NCBI RefSeq assembly: GCF_045679555.1
Contig: NC_092096.1
Coordinates: forward strand, 28,714,364 to 28,778,363
From: Salvelinus alpinus
Lineage: Eukaryota; Chordata; Actinopteri; Salmoniformes; Salmonidae
DNA: 64,000 bases
Reading direction: 5' to 3'
A program made the translations under genes and the position numbers. The notes beneath the pieces are model-generated. The model was given only the letters and a program-made list of their open reading frames with translations, was not told the origin of the DNA and did not search any database. Below, piece after piece: positions 24,832 through 35,800 of this stretch; the first letter of the stretch is position 1; each line of letters begins with the position of its first letter.

Positions 24832-27191
24832 GACTGGCCCCTTCCCACGCCTATGAACTATCTTCTACCTGTACAGATACACTGAAAACTGACATTTTGC
24901 ATGAATATACGAATCCTCAGAGTCACGGCTCACGCAACATGTATGTAAATTACTGTATACTTGGACAAACCAAAGCCATACTTGGAACTGTGTCTGGATG
25001 ATTCAGTTAAGGAATGCCTTTCAGTAACTTCTTTAAGAATGTTCTATTGGGGTCAATTGTATTATTATTTTCTTCCATAATTAAGAAAATCACACAACAT
25101 GGCTACCACAGAAAAAGAGTCATTGGCTGACAATAGGATGGAAAATGGCAGTGTCATTGGACTTTGGGAGCTGGCGCAGTATTGACAACAAAGAGATGCT
25201 ACCTCAGTTGGACGAGCACTGGAAGGATGTCTTAGCACGGTGTCGGATTCCTTTTGGCTGGTGTTTAACCTGTACAAACAAACTACAGCTCAAAAATACA
25301 ACTGTTTATCTACTTCAAGTAGTACCATAATGTGTGGACAGAAGACAAGGGCTCACTATTGTCCCTCCCCTTCACCTCAGTAATTGGTGCCCTTCTTCAA
25401 GTTTAGTTGTAAAAACAACACATTTTGTATTTCTTATATGGAGCATTTCACATTTAATTGCCTTTAATTGTGTTGCCTTGATTGTCATCAGTTTTTTTCT
25501 CCATCTAGCATGATCATGAATAACAATAATTTGATATACTAATTTAATTATTAACGCCCGCCCCATATATGATCTGGTCAGTCTTCATAAGAGTATCTTT
25601 ACTACGTAGTTGAAGGCAGGCCCTCTTTAATATAATAATATCTATATTTCATTTAATTGCCACAAATGATGTCTCCTCAATGCTGAGATAATGTACCTTA
25701 ATCCACACTTGAGCATCTTGTCTGACCACTGAATGAGGATTGAACCGCCCCACACAGGGGACATGTAAATACTTTGCAGCAGAGAAGTGTAGAGTTATGT
25801 GTCTGGTTAACAGAAATGCAACCATATTAACTTTTCTTCTCCATATTTGCGATTGTTTTTCTAATGATGTAAAAAAAATAATTGCTGTACCATGTAGTGA
25901 AGGTGTGACGGTAAAAAATGTCCTCCTTTCAGTTCCACCTGAGAACAGAGATGAGATGACATGGAACAACGAATAGGGAAGTTGTCTGAAAGAGAAAGGG
26001 AATGGATGGAAATGAGTGCTTTCCGTGTTAGATTTATGGTGGAACGACACTGGCGGTTAGGCTGAACATGGAAATGTTCTTACGATGGACATGGATGTGA
26101 GATATTATAGTTGAGAACACACTTGTAAATTGTAGTGCTTTACTGGAGATTACACAAACATAAGTGGTTTCACTTTTTAATCTCAACCACTATCTCACCC
26201 AGACTCCCAGCATTCATTTTATCACAAGAATACCCCTCTGAGGCAGACATTGTCAAATACATACCAGTATGTCAACTTTCAAATACTTGAGGTATTGTAG
26301 GGTGGGCGGAGTTTGTACTTTTGGGATTATTCCACTGGTTCCATTTTACTAGGCAAGCAAAATCAAGTGCACTGTATTTTACATGTGTACTTGACCAAGG
26401 TCTGCCATTGTGGATAATGCTTGTTTTAATTTGTGCTCATGCTTCATCAAAGCAGTTTTTTGGGAGGGAGTGTTTAGGAGCCAGTAAAGAACCGAAGAAA
26501 GGGTTAAAAGATGAAGGTGGGATCTATTGTGAGTTTGATATTGACCCTTCTTAAAATCTGTTGCATGAAAAGATTTCACCGGCCTGTCTGATTGGACAGT
26601 CATCACCTTTAACCAGTTGTATTTTTTATGGATATAACAATTTATGGAGATTGGATTGATGCATACTGGTACACTACATTCAGGAAGGAAAGTAAGGACA
26701 TTAATGCTATTTGTTCTGAATTGCAAGGACCTTTTTTTAAATGTATTGCTGGAAAAAAGTGGCAAATGTACAGCAGCTGTAGTTTTATTTTGAATGAATT
26801 ACCCCCATGGACCCTTATTACTGACACGAAACAGTCCCTGTATAATGAATGGGTGGGGGACTGCTGTGAATGTGTGCTGATCAACTTTGTTCCAGGCACT
26901 CTCTCACTAGGGTGTCTTGAAGCACTCACTAGTTTATCAATGCAAACAGAATTTCCTTTATGATCATATGAACAGTGAAATTGGATAAAGTGGATTGAAG
27001 ACTATTCTGTTTGGAATAATAATTAATTAAAAGGGAATTACTTGACTCCAGCCTGTCTGTAATGTCTGTACTGTATCTACTCATTTTGTTCAGTGTTTCT
27101 CCAGTCTTTTGGTACATTGTTGGTGCATGGTTGTGTGAGGGGGGTGTTAGTGGGTGGGTCAGGTGCTACTTTGTGTTCGTTTTCCAATAAA
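24832..27191 (+). other. probable nudt4 3' UTR
   Basis: About 2.35 kb of AT-rich sequence follows the nudt4 stop with no new exon. It ends with AATAAA at 27186-27191, a plausible polyadenylation signal. The short open frames on both strands lack domains. Human NUDT4 also has a long 3' UTR. Confidence 0.5.
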
Positions 27192-27359
27192 AAGACAGTA
27201 TAGAACCGGAAGTCCACAAGGATGCTGCATGGAAACAGACACAAGATGACTGCTCCAGGGCACTTAGGAGGGGTGCATGAGACTCACTGGCCTTCAATAT
27301 TTTTAAGGTTGTTGAAAAAATGATAGGCTGGAGCCCAATGAACTGAAAATTAAGTTGGA

Positions 27360-27430
27360 AAAAAGTCAATCAAATTGTACTTATAAAGCCCTTTTTACAT
27401 CAGACATCACAAAGTGCTTTATAGTAAGGT
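27360..27430 (+). repeat. fragment of an abundant fish repeat (TTATAAAGCCCTTTTTACATC)
   Basis: The sequence ATAAAGCCCTTTTTACATCA followed by CACAAAGTGCTTTATAG recurs in longer form at 48.93-49.03 kb. I recognise it as a common interspersed repeat but cannot name the family. Confidence 0.6.
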
Positions 27431-27484
27431 GTCTGCTCATGTAACTACCATGTACACTGAGGAAAAATATAAACAAAACATGTA

Positions 27485-29046
27485 CAGTCGTGGCCAAAAG
27501 TTTTGAGAATGACACAAATATTAATTTTCACAGTCTGCTGCCTCAGTTTGTATGATGGCAATTTGCATATACTCCAGAATGTTATGAAGAGTGCTCAGAT
27601 GAATTGCAATTAATTGCAAAGTCCCTCTTTGCCATGCAAATAAACTGAATCCCCCCAAAACATTTCCACTGCATTTCAGCCCTGCCACAAAAGGACCAGC
27701 TGACATCATGTCAGTGATTCTCTCGTTAACACAGGTGTGAGTGTTGACGAGTACAAGGCTGGAGATCACTCTGTCATGCAGATTGAGTTTGAATAACAGA
27801 CTGGAAGCTTCAAAAGGAGGGTGGTGCTTGGAATCATTGTTCTTCCTCTGTCAAGCATGGTTACCTGCAAGGAAACACGTGCCGTCATCATTGCTTTGCA
27901 CAAAAAGGGCTTCACAGGCAAGGATATTGCTGCCAGTAAGATTGCACCTAAATCAACCATTTATCGGATCATCAAGAACTTCAAGGAGAGCGGTTCAATT
28001 GTTGTGAAGAAGGCTTCGGGGCGCCCAAGAAAGTCCAGCAAGCGCCAGGACCGTCTCCTAAAGTTGATTCAGCTGCGGGATCGGGGCACCACCAGTACAG
28101 TGCTTGCTCAGGAATGGCAGCAGGCAGGTGTGAGTGCATCTGCACGCACAGTGAGGTGAAGACTTTTGGAGGATGGCCTGGTGTCAAGAAGAGCAGCAAA
28201 GAAGCCACTTCTCTCCAGGAAAAACATCAGCGACAGACATATTCTGCAAAAGGTACAGGGATTGGACTGCTGAGGACTGGGGTAAAGTGATTTTCTCTGA
28301 TGAATCCCCTTTTTATTGTTTGGGGCATCCGGAAAAAAGCTTGTCCAGGGAAGACAAGGTGAGCGCTACCATCAGTCCTGTATCACGCCAACAGTAAAGC
28401 ATCCTGAGACCATTCATGTGTGGGCTTGCTTCTCAGCCAAGGGAGTGGGCTCACTCACAATTGTGCCTAAGAACACAGCCATGAATAAAGAATGGTACCA
28501 ACACATCCTTTGAGAGCAACTTCTCCCAACCATCCAGGAACAGTTTGGTGACGAACAATGCTTTTTCCAGCATGATGGAGCACCTTGCCATAAGGCAAAA
28601 GTGATAATTAAGTGTCTCGGGGAACAAAACATCGATATTTTGGGTCCATGGCCAGGAAACTCCCCAGACCTTAATCCCATTGAGAACTTGTGGTCAATCC
28701 TCAAGAGGCGGGTGGACAAACAAAACCCCACAAATTCTAACAAACTCCAAGCATTGATTATGCAAGAATGGGCTGCCATCAGTCAGGATGTGGCCCAGAA
28801 CTTAATTGACAGCATGCCAGAGCGGATTGCAGAGGTCTTGAAAAAGAAGGGTCAACACGGCAAATATTGACTCTTTGCATCAACTTCATGTAATTGTCAA
28901 TAAAAGCCTTTGACACTTATGAAATGCTTGTAATTGTACTTCCGTATTCCATACTAACATCTGACAAAAATATCTAAAGACACTGAGGCAGCAAACTTTG
29001 TGAAAATTTATATTTGTGTCATTCTCAAAACTTTTGGCCACGACTG
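27485..29046 (+). mobile_element. second Tc1-like transposon, full-length, nested
   Basis: The element is 1562 bp with inverted ends CAGTCGTGGCCAAAAGTTTT and its complement, flanked by TA at 27483-27484 and 29047-29048. The termini differ from the CAGTTGAAGTCGG family, so this is a separate Tc1 lineage. It interrupts the left terminal region of the outer element and is therefore the younger insertion. Confidence 0.92.
27855..28870 (+). pseudogene. transposase of the nested Tc1-like element, inactivated
   Basis: From ATG at 27855 the frame encodes the N-terminal DNA-binding domain (KGFTGKDIAASK, STIYRIIKNFKESG, GRPRKSS) until a TGA at about 28157-28159 in VR*RLLEDG. That TGA replaces an expected CGA arginine. 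Frames then shift around 28240-28400, and another TGA in HIL*EQLLP (about 28511-28513) again fits CGA decay. The C-terminal part from 28601 is open with [13 protein letters not shown], holding the last catalytic acidic residue, and ends TGA at 28868-28870. Confidence 0.88.
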
Positions 29047-29378
29047 TAGTGTTGGTCCCATGTTTCATGAACCGAAAAAATATCCAAGAAATGTTCCATA
29101 CGCACAAAAAGCTAACATCCCTGTTAGTGACCATTTCTCCTTTGCCAAGATAATCCATCCACCTAACAGGTGTGGCATATCAAGAACTGATTAAACAGAA
29201 TGATCATTACACAGCTGCACCTTGTGCCGGGGACAATAAAAAGCCACTCTAAAATGTGCAGTTTTGTCACACAACACAATGCCATAGATGTCTCAAGTTT
29301 TGAAGGAGCGTGCAATTGGCATGCTGACTGCAGGAATGTACACCAGAGCTGTTGCCAGAGAATTTAATGTGCCCCTTT

Positions 29379-29757
29379 GGGAGCCTCCTGAGTGGCGCAG
29401 CGGTCTTTGGCGTCACTACAGACCCGGGTTCGATACCAGGCTGTGTCACAGCTGACCGTGACTGGGAGACCCATGAGGCGGCACACACAATTGGCTCAGC
29501 ATCGTCCGGGTTAGGAGAGGGTTTGGCATGCCGAGATGTCCTTGTCCCATTGCGCTCTAGCGACTCCTGTGGCAGGCTGGGCGCATGCACGCTGACACGG
29601 TCGCCAGGTGTACCGTGTTTCCTCTGACACATTGGTGCTTCCGGGTTAATCGGGCATTGTGTCAAAAAGCAGTGCGGCTTGGCTGGGTCGTGTTTCGGAG
29701 GACGCACGGCTCTCAATCTCGCCTCTTGGGGAGATAAAATGGATTAAAAAAATATAT
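29379..29757 (+). mobile_element. tRNA-derived SINE
   Basis: The head GAGTGGCGCAGCGGTC (A box) and GGGTTCGATACCAGGCTGTG (B box) are tRNA-like. The body includes GGCGGCACACACAATTGGCTCAG-type sequence and GTGCTTCCGGGTTAATCG. It ends in an AT-rich tail that passes into an (AT)n run at about 29753-29775. It lies inside the outer Tc1-like element. Confidence 0.8.
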
Positions 29758-30429
29758 ATATATATATATATATTTTTTATGTCTCTCGGGCCAGATTGAA
29801 GTACTTTGCGACCCCTTGGGTTAGGGTATGGGCAGGGATAAGCTACGGACAATGAACATAATTGCATTTTATCGCCATTCATCTGCTGCCATCACCTCAT
29901 GTTTCAGCATTATAATACACAGCCCCATGTCGCAAGGATCTGTACTTAATTCCTGGAAGCTGAAAATGGTCCAGTTCTTCCATGGCCTGCATACTCAGCA
30001 GACATGTCACCCATTGAGCACGTTTGGGATGCTCTGGATCAACATGTATGACAGCGTATTCCAGTTTCTGCCAATATCCAGCAACTTCGCACAGCCATTG
30101 AAGAGGAGTGAGGCAACGTTCCACAGGCCATAATCAACAGCCTGATCAACTCTATGCAAAGGAGTTGTCACACTGCATGAGGCAAATGGTGGTCATACCA
30201 GATACTGACTGGTTTTCTAATCCACAGCCCTACTTTTTTTTAAGGTATCTGTGACCAACAGATGCATATCTGTATTCCCAGTCATGTGAAATCCATAGAT
30301 GTAGGGCCTAATGAATTTATTTCAATTGACTGATATCCTGATATGAACTGTAACTCAGTAAAATCTTTGAAATTGTTGCATGTTGCATTTATATTTTTGT
30401 TCAGTATGGATAACCTGAAGGCTACCTAC

Positions 30430-30550
30430 CTCTGTTTAGGTGTCCCAGGTGTCTTTGATGCTGTAGCAGTGTCTTCAGGTGCTCAGGGTCAGAGACAGAC
30501 TGAACACACTCCTCCAGGTCAGAGAAGGCAAGGCTGAGACAAGATGCTGT
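30430..30550 (-). CDS. exon of a TINF2_N-type domain gene (downstream of the two)
   Basis: On the minus strand CCCTCAG precedes position 30550 and GTAGGT follows 30430. The 121-nt exon is open in phase 0 and ends in phase 1, encoding TASCLSLAFSDLEECVQS, then DPEHLKTLLQHQRHLGHL. Phase and direction fit the exon at 30729-30839. The sequence resembles the segment after the TIN2-like helical region found in fish TINF2 or in fish zinc-finger proteins carrying a TINF2_N domain. No following exon is present between here and the transposon cluster that begins at 30404, so the gene may be broken. Confidence 0.5.
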
Positions 30551-30728
30551 CTGAGGGTGAGATGGAAAAGGAGAGTGCAGTCCACTCCCAAATCAACCCA
30601 TATCTCCTACCCACTGGAAACATATCGATGTTCAGTCCATTTATTCATTTATTAAATTCATTCATAACTGTAAACGCAACATTTTTCACATTTAAATTGA
30701 TAGGATGAAGATGCAGTCATATCAGTAC

Positions 30729-30839
30729 CTGTGTAAAGCTGGGCACCGGCGGCAGCTCCTCCAATCTGGAGAAGAACTCCCACAACAGAATCTGCAGTGC
30801 TGTGTCATACTTAGTACCGTACTGCACTGGGAACACCTC
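30729..30839 (-). CDS. exon of a TINF2_N-type domain gene (upstream of the two)
   Basis: On the minus strand TTAATTAAAG precedes 30839 and GTACTG follows 30729. The 111-nt exon is open for 37 codons (phase 0 to phase 0). It reads EVFPVQYGTKYDTALQILL, then WEFFSRLEELPPVPSF. From memory this resembles the human TIN2 stretch around EYGEPFLAAMEKLLFEYL, which belongs to the shelterin-associated TINF2_N domain; the same domain heads many fish C2H2 zinc-finger genes, so either is possible. No upstream exon is evident between 30840 and the transposons from 31201. Confidence 0.55.
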
Positions 30840-31200
30840 CTTTAATTAAAATGTAGAGAGCCATTACACAGTTAGGTGAATGGTCTTGGCTGTAACACGT
30901 GTTATCATCAATAAGCATTAGTTTAATAAAATACTTGTTTTATCCATTTGCATTAATATTCTTGATATTTGTCACAGTACCCAATTTGACACACAACACA
31001 CACATCACATGCTTGGAAACATTACATTCAATTATTACACAGAACTACCCAACTGTCGTATAGAAATCATAAAGTGTGACTTTGTGAGATTCAAATGGTA
31101 TTAGTAATTGACAGGTGTGATACAGGTGTTGTATATTAGAAATGATTGGATAGTACATGGAATCAATGGCAAAAAAAAAAACTTTTCCAGAAATTCTGCA
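30840..31200. other. AT-rich spacer, no gene seen
   Basis: This region was searched on the minus strand for a preceding TINF2_N-type exon and none was found. Confidence 0.4.
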
Positions 31201-31386
31201 TAATTGGTTCCCAACCAGGGGTACAATGAGCCCTGGGGGTACTTGGCCTATCCACAGGGGGTACTTGAGAATACTCAGAGACCATAGGCCTACTGGTAAA
31301 ATGCACGAGGGGGTACTTCAGGGGTATTCCGGGCACAGCAAAATTCAGTTGGTGGTACAGTAACCGAAAAAGGATGGGAACCAGCT
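31201..31386. mobile_element. hAT-type MITE with GGGGTACTT repeats
   Basis: The left end TTGGTTCCCAACCAGGGGTA and right end GGATGGGAACCAG are inverted. The interior repeats GGGGGTACTT three times. It belongs to the same broad group as the hAT element at 53.8 kb, whose ends also carry GGGGTAC. The exact target duplication is not clear. Confidence 0.55.
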
Positions 31387-31394
31387 ATCTACAA

Positions 31395-32553
31395 CAGGGA
31401 TGGGCAATGTTGATGGGGGTGGGGGCCCCCAAAAAAATGAATAAATAAATTTGGCACTCATGTGGGGCCGCAGTGGTTTGACAACCCACAAGTGCAGTCA
31501 GTGCCGGCCCTAGCAATTTGGGGGTCTTAAGTGAAGTTGTCCCCCCCACCTGGCAAGCAAAACATTTTAGCAGCCCCCCCCCCCCCCCCCCCTTGACAGC
31601 AAAGAGAAAATTAAAGTTTGAGTTAATTTCCTGCAATTCTACACATTTTGCCATGGGCCAGAGAGAAGATTTTGCAATTGAATAACACATTTCATGCAAT
31701 TCTGCTCATTTTTTAAATGGAGCAGCCTGGTCTCAGGCTAGATGTAACATAGTGAATGTAAATCTGAGGCACTCAAATAAGTATGATATGTTATATTTGG
31801 TATGGTATGATTATATAAGACAGGCTACTTAAGACAAGAACAAAAGGAGGGTGGTTGGTCGGGGTGGATGGGTGGGCGTATAACTTTAGCAACTTTTCAA
31901 CTACTTTGCATGTTAGCTAACCCTTCCGCTAACCCCTAGCCTCGCTAGTGTGATCCACCTAGTTAGCATCAGCCAGGAATGCGTAACATACCATAAGTTT
32001 AGCAAATTAGTTTCATACGAATTGTCATTCGTAACATATACAAAATGGATGATGGACATCCACAAGTTAATACATACCATACTAAACATAACATATCATA
32101 ATAAATGGAACGTCTCGAATTTACATACATAATAATACAAAATGCTCTGAGACCAGGTTGGGCAGAGAGAAACATTTACAGTTTTACAGACAATTTCCTG
32201 CAATGTTTTTACATTTTGCCATAGGGTGGAGACATGTTTGAAGTTTTTATATGATATCTGATGATCAATGGGGGCCTGTCATAATTCGACCATGATTAGA
32301 TAGCTGGGCGCTAGACTAACTAACCAATCTAAAAAAGTTTTCCTGACATGAACTAACTGAGTGACAGTCAGTAACTGACATAAGAGAAAAACTGCTGATG
32401 CACAACCAAATTTCGAAATAGCACCTTGTGTATTCTACTAGTCCAACTATCAACAGTAAATTGAGACCCTGACAGTTCCTTTAAAAAAAAATGTGGTTGG
32501 GGGAGACATATCCGCGGGCCTATAATCTGGAGGGCGCCAGTTGCCCATCCCGG
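31395..32553. mobile_element. hAT-like non-autonomous transposon
   Basis: The ends CAGGGATGGGCAATG and (complement) CCGGGATGGGCAACTGG are inverted repeats. The 8-bp flanks ATCTACAA (31387-31394) and ATCTAGAA (32554-32561) match at 7 of 8. There is no transposase ORF. A C-run of 21 or more bases lies at about 31567-31592, within GGGGG/CCCCC-rich DNA. Confidence 0.6.
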
Positions 32554-32561
32554 ATCTAGAA

Positions 32562-32866
32562 GGGTTGCTATTTGCCAGAGAATTGGCCTTGTAGCCTATC
32601 AACGATAATATTTTGGCATTCTTCCCAGCGTGTCCTCGCTTCCTTATTTGTAAAATGATATTACAGGTGTCGACTATACAGACCACACCCCAGTGGCAAT
32701 GAACTCAACTGTCCCGCTTGCACCAGAACGGACTCACCCGAAATACTTCACTGTTCGGGAACACCGAGTCACTGTGTAGGAACGGATCGGGAAAGGACGA
32801 TAGTGACACTTTTTATGAATCTGCGGGCTATTTTATGGAATTACACTTTTGGAGAGCTACGGAATC
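32562..32866 (+). promoter_or_regulatory. pkp2 5' flank and 5' UTR
   Basis: About 300 bp separate the hAT-like element from the pkp2 ATG. The last 170 bp are moderately GC-rich (GAACGGACTCACCC, GGAACACCGAGTC, GGAACGGATCGGG). No TATA box stands out. The placement of a transposon this close to the gene means any longer promoter would lie in or beyond it. Confidence 0.4.
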
Positions 32867-35800
32867 ATGGAAGCGCCGCCATTTATGAAGTCAGTTTTAC
32901 CTGCGCTAGACTCATTCACACTTGACGCAGATGACACGAGTTTGGCATTACCACCGGAGGATAATACAAAGACTCATTCAACCGACCGGGGTTTTCGTGT
33001 TCAGCAACAAGTGCAGCTCACACTTGCTCGTAAGGGTAAAAAGACAACGTCCAATGGTAAAATAGTAGTTTTTCATTGAGTCTGCACGAATAAAACGAGG
33101 TCTGTAAGATTAGCCTATTGAAATCGGCAAGGGAATTTGTCGACAAGGGGGGGCTGTTTAGACATAGTCTACCAGGAAATACAGGACGGGTCGAAACCAG
33201 ATGCAACCGAATGGACATGCAGGCCTAGTCATTTGTGTCAAATTCTTAGTGACATTGTACTTGTCATGATGTTTGAATATAATCGTTTTCTAACATGCTT
33301 GCAATCTCCTCTAGCCTACTGTATTTGTGGTCCTCTCCATTTACCTTTCCAATAGGAGAGGGCGTGTGTCCAGATGGTAATTAGGGAATTGGTGCGATGG
33401 CATGATCCTTCAGAACACATGTGGTGTATCTTTCAGGTAGTCTTCATCTATCCAGAAAGCCATCAATTATCACCGGTTCCAGAGATGGAACCTTGAATAA
33501 CATGAAGGTAAGGCCTGTCCAATAATACACAACCCACTATCCACAGTCACAGGTGCTTTAGCCTCCCTAAAGTTAACCAGAGAGCCTGAATGTTAGAAAT
33601 AACAGCTACGTGATTCAAATCCGGAGCAAGGGACTTCACCCTGCATGGCAGTCAAGTGCAATGTGTCTGGAGGATATGTGAAGTAAAAAATGTAAAAACA
33701 CTTGAATTCCATATTTAGTGTGTCACTGAGGTGATAAACTTCACAAGAAACAGCAGGAAAATGAGATGGTATCTATTTGCCCCTAAAATAAACTGTAGGC
33801 TGCATTGGTTTTGAATGTACTGCCCATATGGTTTGAATAAAAACAAATTGGATAGTCTCAGGGATGTGCAGCTATTGTAAGCCCCAAGCCCATAGGGCAG
33901 AGAGTGTTAGATACCCATATCTCAAAAATGTGACAGATAAAGCCTTTCCTACTGGCACACTTGACATATTTATCGCCCCTTTGTCTGTTCTACCAAACGC
34001 TGAAATTCTATCATCTCACATAGACAATTTGAATTGAACTGCAGTTTTATTGAATAATATCTTCATGATTCCTAAAGGAAACATTACAGGCTGACTACAC
34101 CACTCGCGTTGCAAAATACATTTAGAAATCTATATTATTCAATTATTACACCACACTGCTCGCGCGCACCAACGAGCGTCTGCGTTGCCAAGAGCTAAAA
34201 TAGAAGTCAGTTCTATTTCTGACGCAGATCGCGCTGCAAGTCCTGCCTCTCCCATCTCCTCATTGGTTTATAGAAGCAGGTACCCACGTGCCATCTCCTC
34301 ATTGGTTATATGAGGCCAGTGGCGGTAATTCACCTAATTTATGAAAGTTGCCAATCGTAATATAAAGTCAAGAGAAGAAAAAGCCTAGAAGGAGGAGGGA
34401 TGACTAGAAACGATTCGGTTGACCGTTTTATGTGTGAATTAATTGTCGGAGTAGAGGACCTTGTGCATTTCAGGTAAAATAACAACTCAATGTTTATATC
34501 CCAGGACAAATTAGCTAGCAACAGCAAGCTAGCTAAATAGGACAAATTAGCTAGCTAGCTAAATTGCCATAAATGTTTAATGCTTTTTGACCTGTCCCCA
34601 AATTAATGTAATTGGTTCAGAGTTTGTTTTGATATTTTAACCTGCGTGTCGTGATCGCGTTTGGTGTGGGGGGACAAAATAAATGTATGCACGATGGCGC
34701 ACGCGCGCAGCCGGTTTGGGTTCCTTGTAAGTTGTGGCTTTAAAACACACAATACAGGATGATACAACAATACAAACAGAACAGTGGTTATTCAGACATC
34801 AGAGAGAGCATTTTGTATGATCTTTTTCCCTAAACCTTTTGTGTTGCTTTGAGTCATCACGACTGTGTCCAATTATATGCAACTGCTTTACAGATGTTTT
34901 AGCATTATTACCAGAAATGTCTATGGTTGATTCAGTTGTAAGCCTTCTGAAACGTGGCAACCACTGCTTTTCACCTTTCCATGTAGACACACTCATCTTT
35001 GGGTCAGATCGGAGGCAGGGACTTCAGCAGCCTGTCGTCTTTGAAGGAGAATAGAAGAAGTCCGTCTAAGAGGGTGGATTTGACCCCAGTCACCAGCCCT
35101 GAGTTACCTCGCTCCCGTCTGGCCTATGGGACACTCCGTTTCGGAACCTACACCCTCCCCGGCCCTAGCCAGCCGCCCATGATGGGAACTTCAGAGGAGC
35201 GGTCTTATGGGACAGACTTGATGCGGCGTTATGCCCATTCAGAAATGGCCCGTAGCACAAGGACACACGCCATAGCTAACGGCGGCAACTACCACTGGAG
35301 CCAGTCCCTCAGACAGACTCGAGGTCCTCAGCCCCTCTCTGCAGACCACTCATTCCTGTGCAGCAGCCCTGCGATTCGCACCAACAACAGCCCCTACCTG
35401 ATGGAGGTTCAAAAGGGGGCGAGGAGACAAACAGGCTACGGGTCATTCAATGCTACCCAGAGAACAGAGGGCCTGGCCTGGCTGGGCCAGGTGGGGAAGG
35501 AGAGCCAGGGGCATGTGGGAGCCAAATGGCCTCCCTCGTACCCAGCCTCACTGGTCAGCATGGAGGTGGACATGGGCCAGATGAGGGCGGCGGCGGAGCC
35601 AGAGATCCAGCAGACAGACGTGAATGAAGTCACCGCGGTGTAAGACGGCTTATGTGTTCTATACAAACCTGAAGTTGATTAGATCTGGCAATTAATTTAG
35701 TTCTCAACATCTCAAATCAAATGTTATGTCACATGCTTCGTAAACAACAGGTGTAGACTAACAGTGAAATGCTTACTTACAGGCCCTTCCCAACAATGCA

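Larger units (their letters stand above)
27455..30404 (+). mobile_element. outer Tc1-like transposon, split by a second Tc1-like element and a SINE
   Basis: The left end (CACTGAGGAAAAATATAAAC) is the inverse of the right end (TTTATATTTTTGTTCAGTA). After a complete second element at 27485-29046, the outer element resumes at 29047 (GTGTTGGTCCCATGTTTCATG). Its own transposase is mostly deleted: only the start region near 29285-29370 (ATGTCTCAAGTTTTGAAGGA) and the 3' part at about 29820-30185, which contains the DDE-domain end (TGTCACCCATTGAGCACG), remain. A SINE sits at the deletion. Confidence 0.8.

Noticed and set aside
27821-28159. 112-codon ORF as a host DNA-binding gene
   Set aside because: It is the N-terminal part of a Tc1 transposase bounded by matching inverted termini and followed by stops.
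35008-35008. Alternative pkp2 exon 3 acceptor after GGGTCAG
   Set aside because: It keeps the frame but lacks the pyrimidine tract that precedes 34987 (CACCTTTCCATGTAG); the longer exon was preferred, though seven residues remain uncertain.
35358-35666. Alternative frames of 76-89 codons within the large pkp2 exon 3
   Set aside because: Shadows of the pkp2 head domain; the pkp2 frame has correct splice phases.
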